From Candidatus Thiobius zoothamnicola (GTDB taxonomy: Bacteria > Pseudomonadota > Gammaproteobacteria > Chromatiales > Chromatiaceae): DNA of 64,000 nt. The notes under the pieces were generated by a model, which worked only from the letters and a program-made list of their open reading frames with translations, searched no databases and was not told the origin of the DNA. Both the position numbers and the translations under genes were made by a program. Of this stretch, positions 47,243 to 56,661 are shown in pieces; positions within the stretch are counted from its first letter, which is position 1, and every line of letters begins with the position of its first letter. Location of the stretch: the NCBI GenBank assembly GCA_030826945.1, contig JAPQLC010000017.1:1-64000 (forward strand), in the 5' to 3' direction.

Positions 47243-47950
47243 TTTAACAACCCAGATAGTGTTCCTATGAGAGCGAAGGTAGATGGTGTGTACATAAAAT
47301 TGAGCGAGAAAGTGCAATTTATTGACGACACTATCAGCTTAGTTACGTCCGCTTCCACGCATTCAAACAACGCACAATGACCGGGATTTGCGCTAGAAAG
47401 CATTGTTCTCAAAATCTTTGCTTTCTTATCATCCAAACATTGCGTTTTCCAGTAGACATGGTCTAACTGAACAATACTTGATCTGAGCCTGCCAGTATCC
47501 GCCCTCATCGCACACGAATTCTGTTACACATTCAAAATAGTGCTATAGCTGACATCAAATTGTCTATGCGATGCCAGTGCTGAAAGCCCTGTTTGGTCAT
47601 GGGTCAGATGTATTGTTGACGCGTGAATTGGCTGTGAAGAATCCGGTTTCCTATCAACCTGCTATTTGGGGTGACGCATCGTTATCGGTTGCAGCCGTGC
47701 GTTGTAGCGGTCAAGTAATTTCGTACGGTGATCCTGCCGGACACTTTGCGAAGGCGGTAAAACGATCGACCAGACGAGCGAGAATAACCTGCGGCACTGG
47801 AAAAAGGCGCTGGAGCAAGAGGCAAGTGGAGTGCGGTTGAACACCGCCAAGCGCGATTCAATATCTGGTGACAAACGGTTGGGAATATATCTGGATGTTT
47901 TATATTCGCTTCCATTCAACGGATATTTTTTGATGTGGAATCCGCCATAT
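47243..47950. other. Gene-poor stretch between lipoprotein and MOSC genes
   Basis: Beyond the short repeat at 47255-47335 I see no supported gene. One plus-strand frame from about 47730 to 47975 is open, without a start codon, and reads like coding sequence (EGGKTIDQTSENNLRHWKK; RLGIYLDVLYSLPFNGYF). It may be a degenerate gene fragment. Its family is not recognised. Confidence 0.4.
47255..47335 (+). repeat. MITE-like repeat, copy C
   Basis: An 81-bp element with ends GATAGTGTTCCTA (47255) and TGACGACACTATC (47323-47335). It shares ATGAGAGCGAAGG with copy B and ACATAAAATT with copy A. The left arm has mutations within the inverted repeat. It lies directly upstream of the lipoprotein gene, whose start is at 47242. 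Confidence 0.65.
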
Positions 47951-48742
47951 TCAAGCAATGACCTCGACGGATGAGCCTACGTGTAAGACGCCAGTGGTGT
48001 TGTGCAGCAGGTTTTGGCCGAAAAGAATTTTGTGTTTATGTTGACGATAGGTGAGCAGCGTTTTCAGGGGTTCCGGGTTGCGTTCTGCTGTATCTGGGTC
48101 AATGCTGGGTATGATGCATCGGGTGCATGGTTTGGCGACCCGGAAGCTGATGTCGCCAATGCGAATTTCGCGCCAAGCGTCTTCGGCATGGGGCGGGCTG
48201 CCGGTAATCACCAGATTGGGTCGGAACCGTTGCATGCCGATGGGCGTTTCCAGGCGTTGATTGAGATGATCCAGACTGGCTTGCGTGATCAGTAGAAAGG
48301 GGTAGCCATCGGCGAATCCAACCTGATCTTTGGGGGAGGCATAGCGTGGGTCAACCGCTCTTGTCGTATCCTTTGGCATTTCCACTAGGCGACAGGGTTG
48401 CTTGAGTTGTTGGCTTAACCAGGCGTCTGTTTCCGGGTCAATGTGCAGAGCCTGACATTGGTCGCGCCAGATGGTGACCGGCAGGAGGGCTGGATTGTCG
48501 ATGGGTCGGACTGTGCGACTGTCATTAGCGGTTTGGAGTGAGAGTTTGCCATCCGTCAGCGTCGCTTGAATAAGTGCCATCTGTGGGTTTTGGCGTTGGG
48601 TGAGGAAGTGTCCTTGTTGATCGACCAACATCCAATGACGATCATAGGCTGGACCGCGTGAGTCTATGGAGATGGTATTGCATGGGGTGCCGCGCATCGA
48701 TTTGACCGGATAGCGCCAGATTTCACTCAGTTTTAAAGTCAT
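47951..48742 (-). CDS. MOSC-domain protein (YcbX-like)
   Basis: A 263-residue MOSC-family protein. The N-terminal MOSC_N domain has LSEIWRYPVKSMRGTPCNTI and YDRHWMLVDQQGHFLTQRQNP; the MOSC domain has the conserved Cys in KPCTRCIIPSIDP near residue 214, a likely molybdopterin ligand. YcbX-type proteins detoxify N-hydroxylated compounds with electrons from a reductase; here the ferredoxin domain of E. coli YcbX is absent. Cytoplasmic. Transcribed alone, leftward. Confidence 0.85.
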   Translation of the reverse strand: MTLKLSEIWRYPVKSMRGTPCNTISIDSRGPAYDRHWMLVDQQGHFLTQRQNPQMALIQATLTDGKLSLQTANDSRTVRPIDNPALLPVTIWRDQCQALHIDPETDAWLSQQLKQPCRLVEMPKDTTRAVDPRYASPKDQVGFADGYPFLLITQASLDHLNQRLETPIGMQRFRPNLVITGSPPHAEDAWREIRIGDISFRVAKPCTRCIIPSIDPDTAERNPEPLKTLLTYRQHKHKILFGQNLLHNTTGVLHVGSSVEVIA

Positions 48743-48806
48743 GATGGAAGATGAGGGTTTTAGCCTGTTGCTTAAGTAACGCCGTCAACAGGCTATTGAG
48801 GCCGTA

Positions 48807-49082
48807 TTATTTTGGCGCGGGTTGCGGGGGTTGATGTTTTACAGTTTTGCCAGTTTGCTGGCCTTTGATGGTGGATACTTTTTTCTTGGGCAAAGCGCGA
48901 CAATACGCTTTTATTTTGGCACCGTCTTTACGGGCGTAGCCTTGCACCCAAGTACAGGATGTTTTAGCGACGCATGTGGATTGGGGCAGGCTTTTGCAGG
49001 GGCTTGCGGATTGCGCCGGTGAGATGAATGCGATGCCCAATAGTAGGGCGCTGATGAGGTGGAAACGGTTTAACACAGACAT
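48807..49082 (-). CDS. Small secreted Cys-containing protein
   Basis: A 91-residue protein with a signal peptide (about 1-24, ending SPAQSA). The mature part has four cysteines (SPCKSLPQSTC, TSCTW, AYCRAL) and a basic, proline-rich tail (PKKKVSTIKGQQTGKTVKHQ). It is probably periplasmic with two disulfides. ATG 49082 is chosen because GGAGG lies 5 bp upstream. I do not know a family. Confidence 0.7.
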   Translation of the reverse strand: MSVLNRFHLISALLLGIAFISPAQSASPCKSLPQSTCVAKTSCTWVQGYARKDGAKIKAYCRALPKKKVSTIKGQQTGKTVKHQPPQPAPK

Positions 49083-49258
49083 TGAGCCTCCCATAAAGCG
49101 GTTTGATTTAAGGGGTAACCATGCTTTGTTATCCTTGAGCAGGTTGCGGAGTCAATATATTGAGGGTGTTTGTTTTCGTGGGTTTTGGCCCCACTCCGGC
49201 AGAGTAGCAATATTTGGGGTTTGAAGGAAGTTTTCCGTTGTGGTCGGATGGTGTCTGA

Positions 49259-49834
49259 TCAAGTCATCAAATAGTTGATTTGATAGCCTTCGGGTTTGTC
49301 GGCGTTCCGAACAATATCCGCCATGCGCTGAGTGAATTGGCCGCTTTTCTGGTCCTGGAAATAGTGTTGCAAGGTCAGGGAGACTGTGGGGAAAGCCAAT
49401 TCGTCCCAAGGAATCTGTTGTTGATCGCAGAGATGGGTCGCCAGACTTTCCGCGCCGGGCGAGAAATCCTGATCCAGTAGTTGGGCGCGGAACAGCATAT
49501 AAACTTGATTGATATGCGGCAGGTTCACAGTCATGTAAAGGGTTTCCACCTTGACTCTGGCATTGGCTTCTTCCAAGGTTTCCCGGGCTGCGCCTTGATA
49601 AGTGGTTTCTCCATTTTCCATAAAGCCGGCTGGTACTGTCCAAAGGCCATAGCGTGGTTCGATGGCGCGGCGACATAATAATATTTTGTCTTCCCAGTAG
49701 GCGACGCAGCCCGTGACGATTTTAGGGTTTTGATAATGTATGGCTCCGCAGTTTGGGCAAATGTCGCGCAGGCGGTTGTCACCGGATGGGATGCCTTGTT
49801 TTACGGCTGAACCGCAGTGGCTGCAATAATTCAT
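49259..49834 (-). CDS. Nudix hydrolase with zinc ribbon
   Basis: A 191-residue Nudix enzyme. An N-terminal zinc ribbon (CSHCG...CPNCG, residues 4-33) precedes the Nudix box, seen as GFMENGETTYQGAARETLEEA with the REx2EE core. Such ribbon-Nudix proteins resemble NudC-type NADH pyrophosphatases, but it is shorter and the NADH-specific motif is not evident; nucleotide-sugar or NAD(P)H pyrophosphatase are both possible. It follows lpxB by 10 bp on the same strand. Confidence 0.85.
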   Translation of the reverse strand: MNYCSHCGSAVKQGIPSGDNRLRDICPNCGAIHYQNPKIVTGCVAYWEDKILLCRRAIEPRYGLWTVPAGFMENGETTYQGAARETLEEANARVKVETLYMTVNLPHINQVYMLFRAQLLDQDFSPGAESLATHLCDQQQIPWDELAFPTVSLTLQHYFQDQKSGQFTQRMADIVRNADKPEGYQINYLMT

Positions 49835-49844
49835 GGTGCTGGAT

Positions 49845-51023
49845 TTATGTCAGTTGAGGTCTCGTTTGCATCAATTCCGTGATGGCATTCGCCGCGAGTT
49901 GATCGGTGGGTTGTTGCAGGGATTGATGGATTTTTTGGTATCTATCCTGAATTTTTTCACGCAGGGTGGCATTTGTGAAGAATTCAAGGACGGCAGGGGC
50001 GAGGTTAAGCGCTTCGCAATTGCCTTGAATGAATTCAGGTGCTAAACGTTCATCAGCGAGTAGATTCGCCATGCCAATGTGTTTCGCTTTCACCAAATTG
50101 AAAGTCTTCAGCAACCAGTGGGTCAGCGGATGTAGTTTATAGCCGATGACCATGGGGCGTTTATTGAGCAGCCCTTCAAAGGTTGCGGTACCGGATGCGG
50201 TCAGCAGCACATCAGCCGCCGCCATGGCTTGATGGCTACCAGTCAGTATTTCTTGTAGCTTTAATTCAGGAGCATGTTTGGCGTGTTCGGCGCGCCAGCA
50301 GTGCATGGCGGATTCATTGACCAGTGGGACAATCAGTTGCAGCTTCGGCAGGCTTGCTTGACAGGCTTGCGCGGTTTGCAGAAAAGGGCGGGCCAAGCGT
50401 TTGATTTCGCTGTGACGGCTGCCTGGTAAGAGGGCTAATACGGAAGCCTGGGGTTGAATATTGAGAGATTGCCTAGCCTCAGTTTGATCAGGTTGGAGGG
50501 GAATCTTTGCCGCCAGTGTGTGCCCGACATATCGCGTGGTGATATGTTGTTGTTGCAGAAAGGCGTGCTCGAAAGGAAAGATGCTGAGCACCATATCCGT
50601 CGCTTGCCGTATGGTTTTAGTGCGCCCCGAACGCCACGCCCAGATAGTCGGGCTGACATAGTGCGCTGTCGCTACGCCATGACTTTTAAGCTGACGCGCA
50701 ATGGGTAGATTGAAGTCGGGTGCGTCTATGCCGATAAAGACATCAGGCGGATTATCACGCCAGTAGGTGAGCAGTTTCTTGCGTATGCCGAGTAGGCGGG
50801 GCAGATGGCTGAGCACCTCAATCAAGCCCATCACGGATAGTGATTCAATGGGTTCGAGGCTGTTTAAGCCTTGTTGTGACATGTGCGTTCCGCCAACACC
50901 GCTAAAGCGAATATTGGGGTGCATGGCGCATAGCGCGGTCATCAGACCACCGCCTAATAAGTCGCCGGAAGGTTCTGCGGCGATGATGCCGATGTGTAGC
51001 GGCGCAGGTGGTGAACGGCTCAT
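49845..51023 (-). CDS. lpxB: Lipid-A-disaccharide synthase
   Basis: A 392-residue GT-B enzyme. It starts LHIGIIAAEPSGDLLGGGLM, has FIGIDAPDFNL, and LLPGSRHSEIKRLA in the C-terminal half. It joins UDP-diacylglucosamine with lipid X to form the lipid A disaccharide on the cytoplasmic face of the inner membrane. It follows lpxA directly (start 51023 at the lpxA stop) and closes the lpxD-fabZ-lpxA-lpxB order. Confidence 0.95.
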   Translation of the reverse strand: MSRSPPAPLHIGIIAAEPSGDLLGGGLMTALCAMHPNIRFSGVGGTHMSQQGLNSLEPIESLSVMGLIEVLSHLPRLLGIRKKLLTYWRDNPPDVFIGIDAPDFNLPIARQLKSHGVATAHYVSPTIWAWRSGRTKTIRQATDMVLSIFPFEHAFLQQQHITTRYVGHTLAAKIPLQPDQTEARQSLNIQPQASVLALLPGSRHSEIKRLARPFLQTAQACQASLPKLQLIVPLVNESAMHCWRAEHAKHAPELKLQEILTGSHQAMAAADVLLTASGTATFEGLLNKRPMVIGYKLHPLTHWLLKTFNLVKAKHIGMANLLADERLAPEFIQGNCEALNLAPAVLEFFTNATLREKIQDRYQKIHQSLQQPTDQLAANAITELMQTRPQLT

Positions 51024-51793
51024 TAGCGCACAATGCTACGCGCGTTGGATTGCAGAAACTGGCTTAAGGCGGATAGCTTCGGGTGCTCAGCGGTTTTTTC
51101 CGCAATTTGTCGGGTGGCTTCGTGGAGTAACAGACCGTTTTCATAGAGGGTTTTGTAGGCTCTTTTGATGGCTATGATCTCATTCTCGGTGAATCGCCTG
51201 CGTTTTAAACCTTCGGTGTTAATGCCGTGTGGTTTTGCCGGGTTACCGCTGACCATCACATAGGGTGGGATATCTTTGAGAATCGCGCTACCCATCGCCG
51301 CGAAGCTGTGTGCGCCAATTCGGCAGAATTGGTGGACGATGGCGAATCCTCCCAGAATCGCCCAATCGTCAATCTTCACATGTCCGCCTAAAGAGGCGGC
51401 ATTTGCCATGATGATGTGGTCGCCAATTTGACAGTCATGTGCGACATGGGTGTAAGCCATGAAGAGATTGTCGCTGCCGATGCGGGTGGTTGTCGCATCT
51501 TGCGCTGTGCCGCGATTAATGGTGGTGAATTCACGAATTTGATTGCGGTCGCCAATCTCAAGCCGCGTGGCTTCACCGTCATATTTTTTGTCTTGTGGAT
51601 CTTCGCCGATGGAGGCGAATTGATAGATATGATTGTCCCGCCCGATAGTGGTTTCCCCTTTGATAACCACATGTGGGCCGATCTGGCTGCCCGCGCCAAT
51701 GCTGACTTTTCCCTGGATAACGCTAAAAGGGCCGATGCTGACGCCTTCGCCCAATTCACACTGGGGATCAATGGCGGCGCGGGGGTCAATCAT
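51023..51793 (-). CDS. lpxA: UDP-N-acetylglucosamine acyltransferase
   Basis: A 256-residue left-handed beta-helix enzyme. Hexapeptide repeats run from about residue 5 to 190, with the conserved FAHVAHD-like block seen as MAYTHVAHDCQIGDH, containing the catalytic His. It transfers 3-hydroxyacyl groups from ACP to UDP-GlcNAc, the first lipid A step. The ATG at 51793 overlaps the last base of the fabZ TAA. Confidence 0.95.
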   Translation of the reverse strand: MIDPRAAIDPQCELGEGVSIGPFSVIQGKVSIGAGSQIGPHVVIKGETTIGRDNHIYQFASIGEDPQDKKYDGEATRLEIGDRNQIREFTTINRGTAQDATTTRIGSDNLFMAYTHVAHDCQIGDHIIMANAASLGGHVKIDDWAILGGFAIVHQFCRIGAHSFAAMGSAILKDIPPYVMVSGNPAKPHGINTEGLKRRRFTENEIIAIKRAYKTLYENGLLLHEATRQIAEKTAEHPKLSALSQFLQSNARSIVR

Positions 51794-52233
51794 TATAAGT
51801 CGTCCCGCGCGGTGCACATGACTTCAGCAGAAGCGCATAATTCGCCATCAACGGTGGCCCTGCCAGTGAATGTCCAGATTCCCCGGCGACGTTTTAAAAT
51901 GGAGACTTCCAATTGCAGTTGATCACCCGGAACAACTGGACGTTTGAAGCGGGTTTTGTCCAATCCGACCAAATAATAAATCCCGGCGCCTGCTACGTCC
52001 GCCGTGTCCATTGCCAGTAAGCCGGTTGCCTGGGCCAGCGCTTCAGCGATTAAAACGCCTGGCATAACGGGCTTTTGGGGAAAATGGCCGGTAAAGAAAG
52101 GTTCATTAATCGTCACGTTTTTAATGGCGACCAAACGCTCACCCGGTTCAACATCAATGACTCGATCTATGAGTAAAAAAGGGTATCGATGGGGTAATAA
52201 TTCCATAATCCTCTTTATGTCCATGGTATTCAC
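51793..52233 (-). CDS. fabZ: 3-hydroxyacyl-ACP dehydratase FabZ
   Basis: A 146-residue FabZ. It starts [20 protein letters not shown] and has the hotdog catalytic motif [14 protein letters not shown] with His and the later Glu in LIAEALAQ. It dehydrates 3-hydroxyacyl-ACP in fatty acid elongation. It lies between lpxD and lpxA, the usual place. It is separate from the two dehydratases of the polyene locus. Confidence 0.95.
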   Translation of the reverse strand: MNTMDIKRIMELLPHRYPFLLIDRVIDVEPGERLVAIKNVTINEPFFTGHFPQKPVMPGVLIAEALAQATGLLAMDTADVAGAGIYYLVGLDKTRFKRPVVPGDQLQLEVSILKRRRGIWTFTGRATVDGELCASAEVMCTARDDL

Positions 52234-52289
52234 TTCTCTTAAAACTATAGGTTGATGGTAATGAAAATTGATGTGGGTCCGGTGGTTGG

Positions 52290-53306
52290 CTATGACGATG
52301 AGTTTTCCAGTTTCTCCAGACGGCGTGTGATGTCATCCAGTTGCTTTAAACGGATGAAATTTTTACGCCATGTCCGGTGCGACATGATGGGTATCGTCCC
52401 TGTATATCGGCCTGCCTGCTGAATGGAGCGGGTGACTGCCGTCATTCCTGAAATATGCACATGATCCGCAAGTTCAATGTGTCCGTTAATGCCGCACATG
52501 CCGGCTACCATGCAGTGAGCGCCGATGATGCTTGAACCGGCTATCCCGACGCCAGCGGCAATGGCGGTATGTTCGCCGATTCGCACATTGTGTGCGATAT
52601 GCACCTGATTATCCAGTTTTACACCATCGGCCAGAATCGTATCATCCAATGCGCCACGGTCAATGGCGGCACCGGCGCCGACTTCAACATCATTCCCTAA
52701 TACCACCCGGCCTAATTGAGGGATTTTGACCCATTTCCCGTCGTCATCGGCCAAGCCAAAACCATCGGAACCGATGACTGCGCCAGAGTGTATCAAACAA
52801 CGCTGACCTAAGCGGGTCTGGTTAAGCAAGGTGACATTGGCGAGTAAACGACTGTCTTGTTGAATATGGCAATGGTCTTCGATAATGCAGTTGGGGCCGA
52901 TGTTGACGCCAGCTTCAATAACCACTTTATCGCCAATTGTACAGTGCGGCCCGATGGCGACGCTGGGATCAATGTTCGTATCGGAGCCGATGACCGCGCT
53001 GGGATGAATGCCTGGTGATTTTTTCGGTAGCGGGTGCAGCGCTTCGGCGGCTTTTGCGTAAGCGAGAGAGGGATTGCTGGTGATTAACGCATTACAGGGG
53101 CAATTTTTTGCGTCGCCGGGCTTGAGGATGACGGCTGATGCTTTGGTGTCAGGCAGATATTGGCGGAAGTCTTTGGTATTCAGAAAAGCGAGTTGGCCTG
53201 TTTGCGCTGAAGGTAAGGAGGCGACGCTATGAACGGCGCAATCATATTCACCATCCAGTTGGCAGTTGGTCAGGTTAGCGAGTTCCGCCAGAGTGAATGT
53301 GGGCAT
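52290..53306 (-). CDS. lpxD: UDP-3-O-acylglucosamine N-acyltransferase
   Basis: A 338-residue LpxD. An N-terminal uridine-binding domain ([18 protein letters not shown] start) is followed by a left-handed beta-helix with hexapeptide repeats (about 105-300) and the catalytic His in [14 protein letters not shown]-terminal helix (about 315-335) includes [17 protein letters not shown]. It adds the second 3-hydroxyacyl chain in lipid A synthesis. Confidence 0.95.
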   Translation of the reverse strand: MPTFTLAELANLTNCQLDGEYDCAVHSVASLPSAQTGQLAFLNTKDFRQYLPDTKASAVILKPGDAKNCPCNALITSNPSLAYAKAAEALHPLPKKSPGIHPSAVIGSDTNIDPSVAIGPHCTIGDKVVIEAGVNIGPNCIIEDHCHIQQDSRLLANVTLLNQTRLGQRCLIHSGAVIGSDGFGLADDDGKWVKIPQLGRVVLGNDVEVGAGAAIDRGALDDTILADGVKLDNQVHIAHNVRIGEHTAIAAGVGIAGSSIIGAHCMVAGMCGINGHIELADHVHISGMTAVTRSIQQAGRYTGTIPIMSHRTWRKNFIRLKQLDDITRRLEKLENSSS

Positions 53307-53321
53307 GGTGTTGCGATCAGG

Positions 53322-53843
53322 TTAGTTGCTGAATTTAGCTAATGCTTTCAGACGGATGAGCACTTTCTCAGTGATATCAATTTTTGGGGACACCCACAAA
53401 GCGCCGCTTTCCAAGACGATGCTGACATGCTCTTCTTGTGCCACTTCCGCAATGACTTCGCGAATGATTTTGCGTAGATGCTCAACTTCGTCATCTTGGC
53501 GTAATTGACGTTGTTGTTGTAATTCCTTGCGCGCATGCTTAAGTTTCAGGCTGCGGGATAAAATATCGCGCTCCAGGCGTTTAACTTCTTCGGCGCTCAT
53601 AAAAGCGCCTTTGTGCGTCAGTTTGTCCTGTAAAGCCTGGATTTGTCGTTGGCGATCATTCAAACGTTCATCACGCGCCGCGAATTCGCTTTGCAATTTG
53701 TCTCTGACTTGTTTGACTTGTGGTGGTTCAGCCAACAAACGGGAGACCTGCACATAAGCAACAGAAATATCCTGTGCTACTGAGGTTGCGCTATAGAACA
53801 GACTAAAAAGTAACAGGGTGAGAAATGGTTTGTTGCTGAACAT
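53322..53843 (-). CDS. OmpH/Skp-like periplasmic chaperone
   Basis: A 173-residue protein with a signal peptide (ends near SATSVAQ) and a long coiled-coil middle (about 40-130, with many Lys/Arg/Gln/Glu), the Skp/OmpH design. Skp binds unfolded outer-membrane proteins in the periplasm and delivers them to BamA. It lies directly downstream of bamA, the standard order. Confidence 0.88.
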   Translation of the reverse strand: MFSNKPFLTLLLFSLFYSATSVAQDISVAYVQVSRLLAEPPQVKQVRDKLQSEFAARDERLNDRQRQIQALQDKLTHKGAFMSAEEVKRLERDILSRSLKLKHARKELQQQRQLRQDDEVEHLRKIIREVIAEVAQEEHVSIVLESGALWVSPKIDITEKVLIRLKALAKFSN

Positions 53844-53873
53844 AATGTGATGACCTGATCGTTGATGGAAAGG

Positions 53874-56144
53874 CTAAAAGGTTGTGCCGAAGGTAAATTG
53901 GAAGGTTTCTTTTTCGTCTTGTTCATCCGCATTGAATGGCGTCGCCAAACTGAGCGTGAGTGCGCCTACTGGTGATAGCCAGGCCAGTCCGACGCCGGTT
54001 GAGTAGCGCATTTCATCACTGTCGAACTGATTGCCGTCCAGTATCGTACCGGCGTCAACAAAGGCCAATAGACGCATCGGGCTATCGTTGATGGGAGGGA
54101 GGAAAAGTTCGGCATTGGCTAATATTTTGACGTTGCCGCCGATGGGGTCATTCTCTGAGTCGCGAGGGCCAATGGAAAATGTCTGGTAGCCACGCACGGA
54201 TTGTGGTCCGCCAAGATAGAAGTTTTCAAAGAAGGGCAGTTTGTGCGTCTCTGAGTAAGCATTGCCGTAGCCGGCTTCGCCGTTTAGAGAGATGACCCAA
54301 TGTTTGGCCAGGCTCCAGTAGCGTCGATGTTTATATGAAGCTTTGAAATAAGTCAGATCACTGCCGGGAACTGAGACTTCGCCAATAAGGCGTTGTAGTG
54401 AGCCTCTCTGCGGGAAAATCGCGCTGTCCCGTGAATCATGACGCCAGCCCAGATTGGCTTCAAAGTTCAAATAATTCTGGCCCTCATTGGCGACCCAGTT
54501 GAAAACTTCGGTCGATGGATCCGATCCCATTTTGAAATTGGTGTGGACAACCCGGGTTCCTAGGTTGATCCGGTTAAATTCACTGAGTGGCACGCCGAAA
54601 TTAACGCCGAAGATCGCATTATCGGTTTTGTAGTCCGCCGTATCCAATTCATCAAAGTCGGTTGAGCGGTAGCTGAGTTGGAATCCACGACTGACGCCAT
54701 CGACAGTGTAGTAGGGGTTCACATAGGAGACTTCATAATGTCGGTTTGCGCTACTGGTTTTCAGCGCCAGGGTGACTTTTTTGCCGGTGCCGAAGAAATT
54801 ATCCTGAGAAATACTGGCGTTGATGATAAAACCGTCTGATTGTGAAAAACCCAGGCCAGCGAGCAGCGCGCCGGAAGGTTTTTCGGTGACATCGACATTG
54901 ATATCGAGTTGGTCATTGGTGTCCGGTACGCGGGGTGTTTCAATATGGATTTCTTCGAAATAACCTGTGCGTTGAACACGCTCTCGCGATAGTTTTAATT
55001 TTTCACTGGAAAACCAGGCGGCCTCCATTTGGCGGAATTCACGCCGGATAACCTCATCTCGCGTACGTGAATTGCCACGGATATTGATCCGGCGGACATA
55101 GGTGCGTTTGCCGGGATCAACGAAGAAAGTGACGGCGACGGTTTTTTCTTCCTCGTTGATTTCCGGTATGGCGTTGACATTGGCGAAAGCATAGCCGCTG
55201 TCTGATAGCAAACGATTGATCCGTTCGCTGCTATCCACCACTGAACGGCGATTAAAGGTCTCGCCTCGGCGTAAATGGATGGCGTTGAAATAATCGTTGA
55301 CTTCGCCGACGTAATCTCCAGCCAGTTGAATGTCGTGCAAAGTGTAAATATCGCCTTCGGTGACATTAATAGTGATATAGATGGATTTTTTGTCTGGTGT
55401 GATGGTGACTTGGGTTGATTCAATATCGAAGTTGATATAGCCCCGGTCCAGATAATAAGTGCGTAAGGTCTCCAGATCGCCGGCCAGTTTCTGGCGGGAA
55501 TATTGATCATTACGGCTGATGCCGCTGAACCAGCCGCCTGTTGATAATTGAAACGCATCCAGCAGCGTTGCATCATTGAAAGCATGGTTGCCGACAATAT
55601 TGATCTTTTTGATGCGTGTGGTATCGCCTTCAATAATGTCAATATCAATGGCGACGCGATTGCGTGCCAACGGGGTTACTATGCTGCTGACTTTTACGCC
55701 ATATTTGCCTTGGTTAAAAAACTGCTGTTCCATTTCGCGCTGTATGTCATCCAGCACGGGCTGACTGAATGTCCGTCCTTCCGCCAGACCTGCCATTTTA
55801 AGGGCATTGCGCAAAGCATCATCATCAATCGACTGGTTGCCGCTGAAATGAATTTCGGCGACAGCCGGGCGTTCATTCACCACAACGACCAGAACATTGC
55901 CATCACGTTCCAAACGCACGTCTTTGAAAAAACCGGTTTTATAAAGCGCACGGATGAGTTCCGGCGTTTTTTCGTCGGACAGGTAATCTCCTGGCTTGAT
56001 GGGCAAGTAATTGAATACTGTACCGACCATGATGCGTTGTAGTCCCTCAACGCGAATATCTTCCAATTGAAAAGTCTCAGCATTCACCGGATTAACGCAG
56101 GATAATAACCAAACGAAAGCCAGTAATCTGATTCGAGAAAACAT
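53874..56144 (-). CDS. bamA: Outer membrane protein assembly factor BamA
   Basis: A 756-residue Omp85 protein: signal peptide (ends near NPVNA), five POTRA domains starting ETFQLEDIRVEGLQRIMVG (about 20-420), then a 16-strand barrel with the VRGY motif (GGPQSVRGYQTF) and the C-terminal FQFTFGTTF signature ending in Phe. It inserts beta-barrel proteins in the outer membrane. ATG 56144 is taken because the signal peptide begins there. It leads the operon bamA-skp-lpxD-fabZ-lpxA-lpxB. Confidence 0.95.
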   Translation of the reverse strand: MFSRIRLLAFVWLLSCVNPVNAETFQLEDIRVEGLQRIMVGTVFNYLPIKPGDYLSDEKTPELIRALYKTGFFKDVRLERDGNVLVVVVNERPAVAEIHFSGNQSIDDDALRNALKMAGLAEGRTFSQPVLDDIQREMEQQFFNQGKYGVKVSSIVTPLARNRVAIDIDIIEGDTTRIKKINIVGNHAFNDATLLDAFQLSTGGWFSGISRNDQYSRQKLAGDLETLRTYYLDRGYINFDIESTQVTITPDKKSIYITINVTEGDIYTLHDIQLAGDYVGEVNDYFNAIHLRRGETFNRRSVVDSSERINRLLSDSGYAFANVNAIPEINEEEKTVAVTFFVDPGKRTYVRRINIRGNSRTRDEVIRREFRQMEAAWFSSEKLKLSRERVQRTGYFEEIHIETPRVPDTNDQLDINVDVTEKPSGALLAGLGFSQSDGFIINASISQDNFFGTGKKVTLALKTSSANRHYEVSYVNPYYTVDGVSRGFQLSYRSTDFDELDTADYKTDNAIFGVNFGVPLSEFNRINLGTRVVHTNFKMGSDPSTEVFNWVANEGQNYLNFEANLGWRHDSRDSAIFPQRGSLQRLIGEVSVPGSDLTYFKASYKHRRYWSLAKHWVISLNGEAGYGNAYSETHKLPFFENFYLGGPQSVRGYQTFSIGPRDSENDPIGGNVKILANAELFLPPINDSPMRLLAFVDAGTILDGNQFDSDEMRYSTGVGLAWLSPVGALTLSLATPFNADEQDEKETFQFTFGTTF

Positions 56145-56316
56145 AGTGGGACTCATGGGCTTAAGCAGCAAGTGGAGGATTATATTGAAGCCGGCGGGTA
56201 AAGCCAATTTTGCGGGATTTTCGTCTGGTTCCATTAGCTGATCGGGAAAGTTTCTGGTTTTTGGTGTAGTCACAGCATTGGTGGGTCAGCATCCTCGGAA
56301 TATTGAGGCGCAAGAC

Positions 56317-56661
56317 TTAGCTTTGGAAAGCATCGCTAACCCACGTTATGTGGTTTCCCCCATCCATCCCGATTGCATCAAACCGGCATGGCCCGGGCCA
56401 GGCATGTCGTTGCAAATAATGTTGCGCGGTCAGTTGGAGCTTATGCTGTTTTTTGTGATTAATACTGGCCAACGCGCCGCCGAAAGTTTGCTGGCTGCGC
56501 AGGCGGACTTCAACAAAGACCAGGGTGTCGGTCTCCCGCATGATCAAATCAATTTCCCCGTACCGGCAAGCATAGTTGGCGTCGATATATTGCAGTCCTT
56601 GACGCTCTAAAAAATGCCGTGCTTGTTGTTCCGCTTGATTACCGCGTTGTCGTTGGTTCAT
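56317..56661 (-). CDS. yraN: YraN family protein (UPF0102)
   Basis: A 114-residue protein with the YraN signature: GNQAEQQARHFLERQGL, NYACRYGEIDLIM and LVFVEVRLRS, the D...E-x-K-like core of a restriction-endonuclease-like fold (the Lys seen as Arg here in VRLRS). Function is unproven. ATG 56661 is preferred over a TTG one codon earlier. It overlaps the lpoA stop, matching the conserved lpoA-yraN order. Confidence 0.85.
   Translation of the reverse strand: MNQRQRGNQAEQQARHFLERQGLQYIDANYACRYGEIDLIMRETDTLVFVEVRLRSQQTFGGALASINHKKQHKLQLTAQHYLQRHAWPGPCRFDAIGMDGGNHITWVSDAFQS

Noticed and set aside
47239..47508. Minus-strand frame of 89 codons upstream of the lipoprotein
   Set aside because: Most of it runs through the MITE-like repeat and non-coding DNA and shows no protein-like conservation.
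47571..47840. Plus-strand frame of 89 codons starting MPVLKALFG
   Set aside because: No recognisable domain, signal or ribosome-binding site; overlaps a better-looking remnant in another frame, so not called.
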